The notes under the pieces: model-generated
The model's database searches: none
The model's input: the letters and a program-made list of their open reading frames with translations, nothing else
Told to the model about the DNA's origin: nothing
Shown here: piece by piece, positions 18,001 to 25,681 of the stretch
Position numbering within the stretch: the first letter of the stretch is position 1
Layout of the letters: every line of letters begins with the position of its first letter
Assembly (NCBI GenBank): GCA_030418115.1
Contig: JAUHQD010000018.1
Coordinates: 1-64,000 of the forward strand
Reading direction: 5' to 3'
DNA: 64,000 nt
Source of the DNA: Alteromonadaceae bacterium BrNp21-10
GTDB lineage: Bacteria; Pseudomonadota; Gammaproteobacteria; Enterobacterales; Alteromonadaceae
Made by a program: the position numbers and the translations under genes

Positions 18001-18237
18001 AACATCAGGCAAGGCGTACATCACAGCTTCTATCGGATAAGTAATAAGTTGTTCAACTTCTTCCGCTGCCAATCCGGGCGCTTCAGTATTCACGGCAACC
18101 TGAACGTTAGTGACATCAGGGAAAGCATCCAAATTTAACTTTGGAATAACCATTACTGCACTAACAATAGCGGCAAAAAGAGCGATTAAGATAAGGAGTC
18201 GGTTGTTTACGGACCAATCAATAATTTTATTAAACAT
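15037..18237 (-). CDS. czcA: HME-RND heavy-metal efflux pump, inner-membrane subunit (CzcA-like)
   Basis: This 1066-residue protein is the proton-driven pump of a tripartite efflux system that spans both membranes. It opens IIDWSVNNRLLILIALF, with NLDAFPDVTNVQV after the first TM. The TM4 signature reads VAIGMLVDGSVVMVEN (about residues 403-418), with A where CzcA proper has DFG; that change is more usual in monovalent-metal pumps, so the metal is uncertain. A His/Asp-rich cytosolic insert follows TM4 (DSVHASVPASDTDPHDVEHD, about 440-460) and could bind metal. A perfect AAGGAG lies upstream of the ATG. It is the last gene of an operon with CzcB-, CzcC- and CzcI-like genes, ended by a hairpin. 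Confidence 0.85.
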   Translation of the reverse strand: MFNKIIDWSVNNRLLILIALFAAIVSAVMVIPKLNLDAFPDVTNVQVAVNTEAPGLAAEEVEQLITYPIEAVMYALPDVEQVRSISKTGLSGVTVVFKEGTDIYFARQLVFERLQAAKELIPEGVGTPNMGPNTSGLGQVFQYLLISDKDAGFDAMALRSLNDWIVKLLIMPVDGVTDVLSFGGNVRQYQVNIDPSKLLEYDLTQEDVVTALDSNNANVGGWYMNRGQEQLVIRGTGWFESGDAGIGNIKQVPVKTFDGTVITVSDIAKVGMGSEIRQGAVTMTRKTAEGKVEDLGEVVSGIVLKRMGSNTKATIDGINARIPLINQALPKGVRFEPFYDQADLIEKAVNTVVEALALAFVFICIVLALFLMNLRATFLVLISIPISIGIALMIMAWWGISANLMSLGGIAVAIGMLVDGSVVMVENMFKHLNKPDSTHSDSVHASVPASDTDPHDVEHDDHGIELRLKEAGKEVARPVFFAASIILVVFTPLFSFEGVEAKLFQPMAISIILAVVSAIMVALFVVPALATYLFKTGVKEKESFVLKPLDKLYRKGLTFALKRTKLVISASLILVISAFALVPFIGTEFVPELEEGTINLRATLAPSSSLDTALTVAPILEEKLMAFPEVTYALSRIGRAEIGGDPEPVNNIEIYIGLKPVSEWTSASNRYELQAKMERSLEEFPGLLLNFSQPIATRVDELLSGVKAQLAIKLFGPELDVLAKKGQEIEAVIKEVEGARDVALEQIAGEAQLVIKPNRQELSRFGLSVIDVMEVVRDGIGGVEAGQIINGNERYDIYVRLEEEYRRNKEAISDIRLQSPTGAWVRLGDVASVSFESGPPQVRRDDVQRRVVIQANVQNRDMGSVVADIREIIAKKVDLPSGYSISIGGQFESQQRAQKRLAIVVPLSLGLIALLLYFAFGSVGQAMLILVNVPLAVIGGVFSLYLSNQYLSVPSSVGFITLFGVAVLNGVVMVESINQRIKDGLDTSKAVFDGATSRLRPVLMTAITSALGLIPMLMSSGVGAEIQRPLASVIVGGLITATLLTLFVLPVLYSWFSRKKIKELCR

Positions 18238-18248
18238 TGTATTTCTCC

Positions 18249-19544
18249 TTAGTGGTTGTGCGGATCAAATCCGCCTTTAGCAATTTCAGAAGCAACAAAG
18301 AAAGCACCTTTAGTGACAATTCGCGTTCCACTTTCAACGCCGATTATTTCTCTAAATTCACCTAAGGCTCGGCCCAGTTCAACCTCTATGGCTTTGAACT
18401 CTCCGGGGTGGTCTTCAACGAATATGGTCCAATCACCATCAGCACTGCGGATCAAGGCTTCTTCCGGCACAGCCATTACTTTCTCTTGGGTTGAAAATTG
18501 AAAATAGACTTTCACAAACATACCTGAATGTAGGTTGTCGTCTTTGTTTTCGACTGACAGACGAACTATCCTCGTTCTCGTTAATGGATCGATAGTGTGC
18601 GCTTCTTGAATGACTTTTGCGTTGTAACTTTGCCCTTCTAATTTGACTATACCCGGCGAGTTTTTGGACAAATCTAGCTTTTTATTAGGCGATACTTTTG
18701 CTTCTACCCATAGTTGCTTTTCGTCTGCTAGCAACATCACTGTATCACCAGCATTAACGCGTTGCCCTTGGATAAAATCATCTTGAAGCACTACGCCTTC
18801 ACGCTGTGCTGTTAATGTATATTGCCCAAATGCTTTAATGTCTTTATTGGAAATACTCTGAATTGCTTTTTCAGTTAACCCTAAAGCAATGAGTTTTCCA
18901 TAAGAAGCGTTGTAAGTTGTTTCAGCTTGTAACAATCGACTTTCACTCACCGCTTTGTTACCCAGCTTTTTCACTCGTTGCCATTCGGTTGAAGCGATTA
19001 AATAGTCAGCCTGTGCTTGTGCCATCGCCTCACTAAACAATGTGACTAACTTTTTGCCTATTTCTACGTGTTCTCCAAGAGCTGCGTGACGGCTAATAAT
19101 GACCGACTCAGTACGAGGTGAAACCACGTAGCTTTTATAACCATTGGCTTTTATTTCGCCGGGTGCGTATATCGAACTGTATTGATATTCTGGAACAATG
19201 CTTTCCACTTTTATGTTAGCAAGTGACATCTTTTTCGGGCTAAGAGTTATACCTTCTTCATGCTCTTCCTCTTTACTTCCACCTCCATGTCCGTGCTCGT
19301 CATGGTCACCTTTATCTTCTTCATGTCCCTTTTCGTGCTCGTCATGGTCACCTTTATCTTCTTCATGTCCCTTTTCGTGATCGTCATGATCATCTTTATG
19401 TTCTTTTACATCTTGCTGTGAAATCTTTGCGGTAGAATCTGTAACACCTGACGATTGACCAAAAGCAATGTGACTCGTAGTAAGCCCAACTAAAAGGCTG
19501 CTCATTACTACGGCTAATAATTTTTTACTAAATATTGTATTCAT
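18249..19544 (-). CDS. czcB: Periplasmic adaptor (membrane fusion protein) of the RND system, CzcB-like, with His/Asp/Glu repeats
   Basis: This 431-residue protein has a signal peptide ending near residue 30 (SHIAFGQ). Residues about 48-98 are a tandem repeat of a 14-residue unit (KGHEEDKGDHDEHE) rich in metal ligands. The adaptor proper follows: lipoyl-like VSPRTESVIISRHAALGEHV, a helical hairpin around residues 180-220, and beta-barrel segments. It joins the RND pump to the outer-membrane channel, and its N-terminal acidic His stretch likely captures Zn-, Cd- or Co-type ions in the periplasm. The repeat is perfect at DNA level for two 42-bp units. It lies 11 bp upstream of the pump gene. 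Confidence 0.85.
   Translation of the reverse strand: MNTIFSKKLLAVVMSSLLVGLTTSHIAFGQSSGVTDSTAKISQQDVKEHKDDHDDHEKGHEEDKGDHDEHEKGHEEDKGDHDEHGHGGGSKEEEHEEGITLSPKKMSLANIKVESIVPEYQYSSIYAPGEIKANGYKSYVVSPRTESVIISRHAALGEHVEIGKKLVTLFSEAMAQAQADYLIASTEWQRVKKLGNKAVSESRLLQAETTYNASYGKLIALGLTEKAIQSISNKDIKAFGQYTLTAQREGVVLQDDFIQGQRVNAGDTVMLLADEKQLWVEAKVSPNKKLDLSKNSPGIVKLEGQSYNAKVIQEAHTIDPLTRTRIVRLSVENKDDNLHSGMFVKVYFQFSTQEKVMAVPEEALIRSADGDWTIFVEDHPGEFKAIEVELGRALGEFREIIGVESGTRIVTKGAFFVASEIAKGGFDPHNH
19293..19406 (-). repeat. 42-bp tandem repeat within the czcB-like gene
   Basis: Two perfect 42-bp units (19293-19334 and 19335-19376) are followed by a degenerate third. Each encodes 14 residues rich in His, Asp and Glu. 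Such repeats can change copy number by slippage without a frameshift. Confidence 0.8.
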
Positions 19545-19599
19545 TTTTATAACCTATATTTTATAAATTTGAGATTTCGCTTGTTTAAAATTGGAGCGG

Positions 19600-20817
19600 T
19601 TAAATCTCAAATTTGGATAACTGACCCATACTTGAAATGAAGGAAATCTCGGCAACTTTGAATTGCTTTTCCAATTGAATTCCTGTGTGAAGTCCTTCTG
19701 CCCGTTGATTTAAAGCAAATAAATAATCAGAAGTATTTATGTCACCTGCTTCCCAGCGTTTGTTTAGTAATTTTTCGCTGTTATTCAACCTGCCGTGGGT
19801 AAGTATTAACCACTGTTCGTAATATTTTTTACTAACCAAAAGTGATTCATAGTTAGCTTTTGCCTTAAAAGACTGCTTGCGAAAAACCGACTGAAATTTG
19901 GCTTCTGCGGCAATAGATTTTGAGTAGGCAAATTTAATAGTATCGGAGTAGTTATTCCTGATATTTAAAGGCATTGAAAATGTAAGTCCAACTGTACTTT
20001 CATTGCCACTTTCGCCTGCGCTAATCCCAATGGTGGGATTAGCTTTAGCTTCTATTGTGCTAAGTTGAGCCTTTGCTTGTTGCTCATGCCAATACGCTTT
20101 AGCAAGCTTTACTTTAGGGTGTTGTTTAACCCATTCTGTATTGAAGGAATAATTTGTTGTCTTAAACTCAAACTTCTGTCCTTTGGCTATATCAGGAGTC
20201 CAATCCGGCAGTAATTCTTGAACCTGAACTTCCGCATGCTTTAACGCAATTTGATATTCGGAAATTTCACTAAAGGCTTGTGCTAGGTTTAGATACACTA
20301 ATTCAGCATCAATAGGGTCCAGTAGTCCCACTTTTTGCTTTTCATCAACAATGCTAACCAGAGTTCGCAGTTGTTCTTCTTTTTCAATTAACAATTTTGC
20401 TGCATCTTTGGCAGCCTGCCAATTAACAAGCGCGATTAGTGCTTCGGCTTTCTTTGATTCAAGTAAATCTAATAATTGCTGTTGATTCATGTAAAAAACA
20501 ATTTCACCAATGTTTTTGTTGGATGACTGTTTATCCCATAAATCAATAGTTTGACTCAGACCAACTGAAAAGTTTTTAAAATCACCTTCCTTTTCATAAC
20601 TAGCCTCAAACTCAGGGTTATAGATAGCTTTAGTCAAGCTTTTTGCCTGAAATTGACTAGCTTTGAGTAACTCTCTTGCCTCAATAATTTCAGGATCTTT
20701 ATTTATTTGGTTTTCTAACCATGAAGTACTTTTTTCTTTGCCATAAGCATTAATTGAAAAGCTTATAGCAAGACACATAGACAGGCATACACCTGTATTT
20801 TTGAAATATAAATACAT
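19600..20817 (-). CDS. czcC: Outer-membrane efflux channel, CzcC/TolC-like
   Basis: This 405-residue protein has an N-terminal signal segment ending near NAYGKEK. It has the long amphipathic helices of TolC-family proteins in two repeats: IEARELLKASQFQAKSL with ALIALVNWQAAKDAAKL, and HPKVKLAKAYWHEQQAKAQL with YESLLVSKKYYEQWL. It forms the outer-membrane tunnel of the tripartite pump. It lies between the CzcI-like gene and the adaptor gene with gaps of 82 and 55 bp, so it is one operon. The sequence is typical of the CzcC branch by size and context. Confidence 0.8.
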   Translation of the reverse strand: MYLYFKNTGVCLSMCLAISFSINAYGKEKSTSWLENQINKDPEIIEARELLKASQFQAKSLTKAIYNPEFEASYEKEGDFKNFSVGLSQTIDLWDKQSSNKNIGEIVFYMNQQQLLDLLESKKAEALIALVNWQAAKDAAKLLIEKEEQLRTLVSIVDEKQKVGLLDPIDAELVYLNLAQAFSEISEYQIALKHAEVQVQELLPDWTPDIAKGQKFEFKTTNYSFNTEWVKQHPKVKLAKAYWHEQQAKAQLSTIEAKANPTIGISAGESGNESTVGLTFSMPLNIRNNYSDTIKFAYSKSIAAEAKFQSVFRKQSFKAKANYESLLVSKKYYEQWLILTHGRLNNSEKLLNKRWEAGDINTSDYLFALNQRAEGLHTGIQLEKQFKVAEISFISSMGQLSKFEI

Positions 20818-20899
20818 ATGGACTCTTAATTTTTAAATTAATAAACACCAACTTTTTATCCTTGTGACAGGATATAAAGGTCATTAATAATCAAATAAA

Positions 20900-21262
20900 T
20901 TAAGATTTAGGAGGGCGTAATATGGAGTCTTGGTAATCTTTTGTTTGATCTACCTGAGCGGAAAATCGGTTTATGAAATGTAACTTAGCGGTACTGTTTA
21001 AATTGCTGACTAATATCCATGATAGGTGGCTACCACTGCAATGCCCACAGTGATGACAATCTTTAATTTCGTGCTGACTATCACCTGCGTTTTCTTTGAT
21101 AATATTAGGGTCATCTTTATGGTCATGTTGTGTTTGCAGGTGTTCAACGTCTACTTGATGACTATCATAAGTTGCGGACGCAATAGACGATAACGATTGC
21201 AAAACAATCGAAACGACTAAGAGCATTTTTAGCACAACATTAAGGTTCAAGGTTATCACCAC
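20900..21262 (-). CDS. CzcI-like small periplasmic metal-responsive protein
   Basis: This 120-residue protein has an N-terminal hydrophobic signal (VVLKMLLVVSIVLQSLSSIAS). A His-rich region follows (HQVDVEHLQTQHDHKDD), then a Cys/His knot at DCHHCGHCSGSH, and a C-terminus SILRPPKS. The RPP ending and Cys/His cluster are features of CzcI-type proteins that precede czc genes and are thought to modulate efflux. It is the first gene of the minus-strand czc operon, divergent from the FTR1 permease. Two other genes here share this build, each before an RND system. Confidence 0.65.
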   Translation of the reverse strand: MVITLNLNVVLKMLLVVSIVLQSLSSIASATYDSHQVDVEHLQTQHDHKDDPNIIKENAGDSQHEIKDCHHCGHCSGSHLSWILVSNLNSTAKLHFINRFSAQVDQTKDYQDSILRPPKS

Positions 21263-21355
21263 TTAAAATATAGTTCAAAATACTAGCAGGAACTATTTAC
21301 TTAAACTAGCTTTTCCTGTCAGTTTCCACGCTTTTACATTAAATAGCTTTTTTAT

Positions 21356-21386
21356 TTGACTCTATAGTCACTATAGATTTTACAAT
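21356..21386 (+). promoter_or_regulatory. MerR-family promoter/operator (PbrR-type), copy 1
   Basis: TTGACT (-35) and TACAAT (-10) are separated by 19 bp, the over-long spacing that marks MerR-activated promoters. The spacer holds the dyad CTATAGTCACTATAG. It lies 45 bp before the cytochrome c/FTR1 gene start. Confidence 0.8.
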
Positions 21387-21430
21387 GTGATAATAAATAT
21401 CATTTAGATTTGAACTGTGGAACTCATTTT

Positions 21431-23368
21431 ATGCCCTTTTCCCCAAAAGTAAAACAGGAAAACCAATACTATAACTATTTAAAGCCGCTAGCTTATTTGG
21501 TCCTGCTAGTCTCAGCATTTTTTTCAAAATTTTGTATAGCTTCCAATTTGGAAGAGTTTTCGCAGCATCGACAAATTATACAATTAGCCGAATATGTAGG
21601 TGTTGATTATGAGTCGGCTATTAAGGACGGCCAAGTTATTAACGATGATGAATATCAGGAAATGCTTGAATTCTCCAAGTTGATAGTTGAAAAGACGTCA
21701 ATTAATAATAATTATATGCGTTCACTCAATGAGAAAGCATTAGATTTACAAACAGCTATTTCAACTAAGCAAAATGCAGATATTGTCAGAAAAATTACAT
21801 CTGAGTTACGAACTTCATTATTGGCTATGATGCCAGAGCTACCTCTACCTAAAAGGTTACTTTCTAAAGAAGCGACGTTTTCTTTATTTGAAAATAACTG
21901 TGCGAGTTGTCATGGTATTTCAGGTCAAGGAAATGGTGTTTTAGCATCGGGGTTGGAGCCTGCTCCTACCGATTTTACCGATATGACACGTGCAGAAAAT
22001 CGTTCACTTTTAGGCTTGTTTGATGCCATATCTAATGGACTTGATGACACCGCTATGCCTGCATTTACACAACTAAAAGAACAGCAGAAATGGTCCCTTG
22101 CCTTTTATGTCGGTGGTTTGGCATTCCAATCATCAAGCGAATTCACCAAACCATCACAATCAATTTCATTACAAAACTGGATAAATTATAGTCCATTAAA
22201 GTTATCTACAGATACTGACGGGTTAACGAAAAATGAAATTGAAGGGTTAAGAGCCGATCCTAAATTATTGTTTATCAATCAAAGTAGTCCTTTAGCTATA
22301 ACCAAAACTCAATTAGCTTCCGCAAGCATTGCGTACAAAAATGAAGAGTATGAGAAGGCCAAAACACTTGCTGTGAGTGCTTACCTAGATGGTTTTGAAT
22401 TAATTGAAAATAGCTTGGATGCACGAGACAAAGATTTACGAAAAAGCATCGAAGGGAACTTGATTAAGCTTCGTCAAGTTTTAAGTAACGCGCAACAGGT
22501 TGATCAATTAGAAAGCCTTATGGAGATTACTGTGAGGCAACTCCAAGACGCGGAAGCATTGCTGACAGATGCCACTTTATCAAATGAGGCTCTTTTCACT
22601 GCAAGTTTAGTTATCTTACTAAGAGAAGGTTTAGAAGCACTGCTGGTTGTACTGGCTTTAATAACAGTATTAATTCGAACTAAACGTCAGGATGCTTTAA
22701 AATATGTCCATTTTGGTTGGCTCTGTGCGCTATTCGCGGGTTTTGCTACTTGGGCGGTAGCCCAATCAATGATCAATATCAGTGGTGCGAGTCGGGAAGT
22801 CATGGAAGGTATTGCTGCAATGCTTGCAGCGGTAATGTTGCTTTATGTTGGTATCTGGATGCATAGCAAAACGAATGCTGAACATTGGCAGGCATACATT
22901 CAAAAGCATATTAATTCACAATTAGAAGCGGGTACACTGTGGGGAATAGCAGTGCTCTCATTTTTCGCTGTTTATCGAGAGGTTTTTGAAACGGTCTTAT
23001 TCTATCAATCACTTGTAACACAAGCCTCAACAACTCAATACTCATTTGTTATCGGTGGATTTTTATTCGGGGTAGCTGTGTTATCGGTTCTTGCATGGGG
23101 AATGTTTAGATATTCTATTAAATTGCCAATTGCTCGTTTCTTTTCTACAACAACTTACTTGCTTTTAGTTCTATCATTCATATTAATGGGTAAAGCCATC
23201 TCAGCGCTTCAAGAGGCTGCGATTATAGGAATCACTCCTTTCCCTATTGATGTGGAAGTTACATGGCTCGGTATAGGATCTACTTGGCAAGGTATAACAG
23301 CTCAGATGACCATTCTGATATTATTTTCACTGTATATGTATCGTTCAAGGAATCGCAATGCCAAATAA
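21431..23368 (+). CDS. Cytochrome c/FTR1-family metal permease (PbrT-like)
   Basis: I choose ATG 21431 (645 residues) over a TTG at 21410. A signal-like TM sits at residues 20-38. A class I cytochrome c domain follows, with heme site CASCHG at about 157-162 and a likely Met ligand in DTAMPAF. The C-terminal third is an FTR1 permease with about seven TM segments, the iron-permease motif REGLEA at about 397, and a second, altered copy REVFE at about 516. FTR1 proteins import Fe(III) after oxidation; PbrT relatives take up lead in resistance operons. Control by a PbrR-type promoter favours a lead or divalent metal role here. Confidence 0.82.
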   Translation: MPFSPKVKQENQYYNYLKPLAYLVLLVSAFFSKFCIASNLEEFSQHRQIIQLAEYVGVDYESAIKDGQVINDDEYQEMLEFSKLIVEKTSINNNYMRSLNEKALDLQTAISTKQNADIVRKITSELRTSLLAMMPELPLPKRLLSKEATFSLFENNCASCHGISGQGNGVLASGLEPAPTDFTDMTRAENRSLLGLFDAISNGLDDTAMPAFTQLKEQQKWSLAFYVGGLAFQSSSEFTKPSQSISLQNWINYSPLKLSTDTDGLTKNEIEGLRADPKLLFINQSSPLAITKTQLASASIAYKNEEYEKAKTLAVSAYLDGFELIENSLDARDKDLRKSIEGNLIKLRQVLSNAQQVDQLESLMEITVRQLQDAEALLTDATLSNEALFTASLVILLREGLEALLVVLALITVLIRTKRQDALKYVHFGWLCALFAGFATWAVAQSMINISGASREVMEGIAAMLAAVMLLYVGIWMHSKTNAEHWQAYIQKHINSQLEAGTLWGIAVLSFFAVYREVFETVLFYQSLVTQASTTQYSFVIGGFLFGVAVLSVLAWGMFRYSIKLPIARFFSTTTYLLLVLSFILMGKAISALQEAAIIGITPFPIDVEVTWLGIGSTWQGITAQMTILILFSLYMYRSRNRNAK

Positions 23369-23526
23369 TTTTCACAGTAGTTAGTAATCATTCATTGAGC
23401 ATCACCACTAACTTAATTAAGAGCAGTTATTTTACCAGCTACTCTTAAAGTCAGGATTTTATTAGAAGAGTTAAATCGTCTTAATACTTAATGTCGAAAA
23501 CTCACCAATAAAGAGTATCAAACCTA

Positions 23527-23557
23527 TTGACTCTATAGTCACTATAGATTTTATACT
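23527..23557 (+). promoter_or_regulatory. MerR-family promoter/operator (PbrR-type), copy 2
   Basis: TTGACT, 19 bp, TATACT. The spacer CTATAGTCACTATAGATTT is identical to that of copy 1. It lies 30 bp before the CDF gene and probably drives the whole run of genes to 31081. Confidence 0.82.
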
Positions 23558-23586
23558 TATCTTAATATTGTTTCGGAATGTAGAAT

Positions 23587-24486
23587 ATGTCGGGAAAATG
23601 TAGTGGTCAGTGTCAATCATCTCCTATCAACGAAGATGTAAAAATTGATACGCAACTAGATAACTATAGTGGCGCGTTTGTCAGTACATTTAAAGTACCT
23701 CAAATGGACTGTCCTTCAGAAGAGAGATTGATTAGGTTAGCACTTGACTCAATTGAGCCTTCAGTTGGGTTGCAATTTGATATTCCTAGCCGTTTAGTCA
23801 AAGTTTTTCATGATGAAAATTTAGATGAGATAACAAAAAAGTTACAACAACTCAATCTCGGTGCAGAACTAGAATTAACCCAAAATAGTTGCAGTACGGA
23901 AGCTGCAAAAGCAAAAGACTTAGCCCAAAAAAATGAGATGAAAGAAGCATCAACCCTAAAATGGTTGTTAGCCATTAATGGAGTCATGTTTTTTATAGAA
24001 GTAATTGCTGGGTTGATTGCACAGTCTGCTGGCCTAATTGCGGACTCATTAGATATGTTTGCTGATGCTGCTGTGTATGGTTTAGCTATTTATGCCGTAG
24101 GTAAAAGTATCAGCATGAAACTTAGAGCCGCACATATCTCTGGAGCGCTTCAGGTTATTCTAGCGTTGGGCGCTTTGAGCGAAGTCGTAAGACGTTTTGT
24201 TTACGGTAGTGAACCGATCTCTTCTTTAATGATGATATTTGGTGGAATAGCACTAATCGCTAACATTGCTTGTCTATTTTTAATATTTGGTAATAAAGAA
24301 GACGGCGCTCATATGAAAGCAAGCTGGATTTTTTCCGCAAATGACGTTATTGCAAATGTTGGGGTAATCTTAGCTGGCTTTTTAGTTACAGTAACAAGCA
24401 GCCGTTATCCAGATTTAGTGATTGGTTTGATTATTGCTGTTGTCGTTTTAAACGGTGCTCGCCGTATCTTACAGCTAAAGTATTAA
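23587..24486 (+). CDS. CDF-type cation transporter with N-terminal HMA-like domain
   Basis: This 299-residue protein begins with a Cys-rich stretch (SGKCSGQCQ) and an HMA-like fold with a single-Cys motif MDCPSEE at residues 40-46. About six TM segments follow. Metal-site aspartates lie in the CDF motif DSLDMFADAAVYG (TM2, near 154) and in FSANDVIANVGV (TM5). CDF proteins exchange protons for Zn, Cd, Co or Fe to clear the cytoplasm. There is no long C-terminal cytosolic domain, so it ends soon after the last TM (LQLKY). It is the first gene after the second PbrR-type promoter. Confidence 0.8.
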   Translation: MSGKCSGQCQSSPINEDVKIDTQLDNYSGAFVSTFKVPQMDCPSEERLIRLALDSIEPSVGLQFDIPSRLVKVFHDENLDEITKKLQQLNLGAELELTQNSCSTEAAKAKDLAQKNEMKEASTLKWLLAINGVMFFIEVIAGLIAQSAGLIADSLDMFADAAVYGLAIYAVGKSISMKLRAAHISGALQVILALGALSEVVRRFVYGSEPISSLMMIFGGIALIANIACLFLIFGNKEDGAHMKASWIFSANDVIANVGVILAGFLVTVTSSRYPDLVIGLIIAVVVLNGARRILQLKY

Positions 24487-24585
24487 ACAAATTCATCATG
24501 GCTATTTATTTAAATTTTAAAACCATTAATAGCATCTTTATAGCTAGTTTAAGTCTGCTTCAAACGGCTAAAGGGAAATGAAGTT

Positions 24586-25230
24586 ATGAAAAACAATGCC
24601 TACATTCCGCCATTACGATTTCATTGGTTAACTAATTTTTATGACAGCCTCGTTGCTATCACCACGAGAGAAGCATTTTTTAAAAAACTGATTGTAGATA
24701 AAGTTGCCAACGTCAAAGGAAACAACCTACTTGATGTTGGATGTGGAACCGGAACGCTAACAAAATTAATAGCTGAAAAATCACCTAAATATACCGTAAT
24801 AGGCTTAGATGCAGACCAAACCGCTTTAGATATTTCACAGAAAAAAGTTATAGGCAAGGATCTTAATATTTCTTTTAGACAGGGCTTTGGACAAGAAATG
24901 CCTTTTAGTGATAATTCCTTTGATATCGTAGTTTCAAGTTTGTTTTTTCATCACTTAAGCCGTTCAACTAAGCGTGCGACATTAACTGAAATTCGTCGGG
25001 TACTGAAACCGGGTGGCATTTTATTAATTGCTGACTGGGGAGAGCCGACTTCAATATTTCAACGGGTATTGTTCTTTATCGTTCAGTTATTAGATGGTTT
25101 TGAAACTACAAAAGATAATGTAGATGGAGTCCTTCCTTCTTTAGTGGTTGAATCAGGGTTTACTCATGTTTCAGATTTAAACATAGTCCCAACGCCTTTG
25201 GGAACTATCAGACTGATTGAAGCGAACTAG
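24586..25230 (+). CDS. Class I SAM-dependent methyltransferase
   Basis: This 214-residue soluble protein has SAM-binding motif I LLDVGCGTGTLTKL at about residues 45-58, motif II IGLDADQTAL, motif III FDIVVSSLFFHHL, and post-motif IRRVLKPGGILLIADWG, as in the Methyltransf_11/25 group. The substrate is unknown. It lies 99 bp after the CDF gene and 6 bp before the CzcI-like gene, so it belongs to the metal operon. A role in metal or metalloid methylation is possible, but the Cys set of ArsM enzymes is not evident. Confidence 0.8.
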   Translation: MKNNAYIPPLRFHWLTNFYDSLVAITTREAFFKKLIVDKVANVKGNNLLDVGCGTGTLTKLIAEKSPKYTVIGLDADQTALDISQKKVIGKDLNISFRQGFGQEMPFSDNSFDIVVSSLFFHHLSRSTKRATLTEIRRVLKPGGILLIADWGEPTSIFQRVLFFIVQLLDGFETTKDNVDGVLPSLVVESGFTHVSDLNIVPTPLGTIRLIEAN

Positions 25231-25236
25231 ATAACA

Positions 25237-25608
25237 ATGAACCTAATGCGTCCGTCATATTTAAAACCATATATATCATACGTGATAATGATTTTAATCG
25301 CGGTGCAGTCTGTGTTTTTTTCGCTAGAAGAGCTTGAAGGAAACTTAATTGAAAGTTCTTTTAATACATCACTAACTGAGTCTATTACCCCGCTAAAAGC
25401 TCCTGAAAGCTCTAATTTATTTGAGGAGGGTAATAGCCAAACTTTAATTGATAATTGTAATTTTTGTTGCTGCTGTCAGTTATTTTTAAATACAGATTCT
25501 TCTTGTAATATTTTACAAGCAATAGAATATTTCCCTACCTACGCCTTAGTTTCCCCTGAGCTAAAAGGCTATATGTCGGTGCCATTCCGCCCACCTAAAT
25601 ACGCCTAA
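25237..25608 (+). CDS. CzcI-like small periplasmic protein
   Basis: This 123-residue product has a hydrophobic N-terminal segment (SYVIMILIAVQSVFFSL), a Cys cluster CNFCCCCQ near residue 70, one further Cys, and the C-terminus VPFRPPKYA. It matches the build of the other two RPP-ended proteins in the window, though its metal knot is Cys-only with few His. It directly precedes the plus-strand czcCBA-like genes. By analogy with CzcI it may tune or sense efflux substrate in the periplasm. Sequence identity among the three is low except for layout. Confidence 0.6.
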   Translation: MNLMRPSYLKPYISYVIMILIAVQSVFFSLEELEGNLIESSFNTSLTESITPLKAPESSNLFEEGNSQTLIDNCNFCCCCQLFLNTDSSCNILQAIEYFPTYALVSPELKGYMSVPFRPPKYA

Positions 25609-25681
25609 ATTTTATAGAAAATTAAGAAAGGTCACATGTTAATGACCTAAATATTACATATAAATTTATAGGAAAGTATAC

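Noticed and set aside
19293-19406. CRISPR-like array
   Set aside because: The units are contiguous without spacers and code in frame for the adaptor's metal-binding tail. No CRISPR array was seen in the window.
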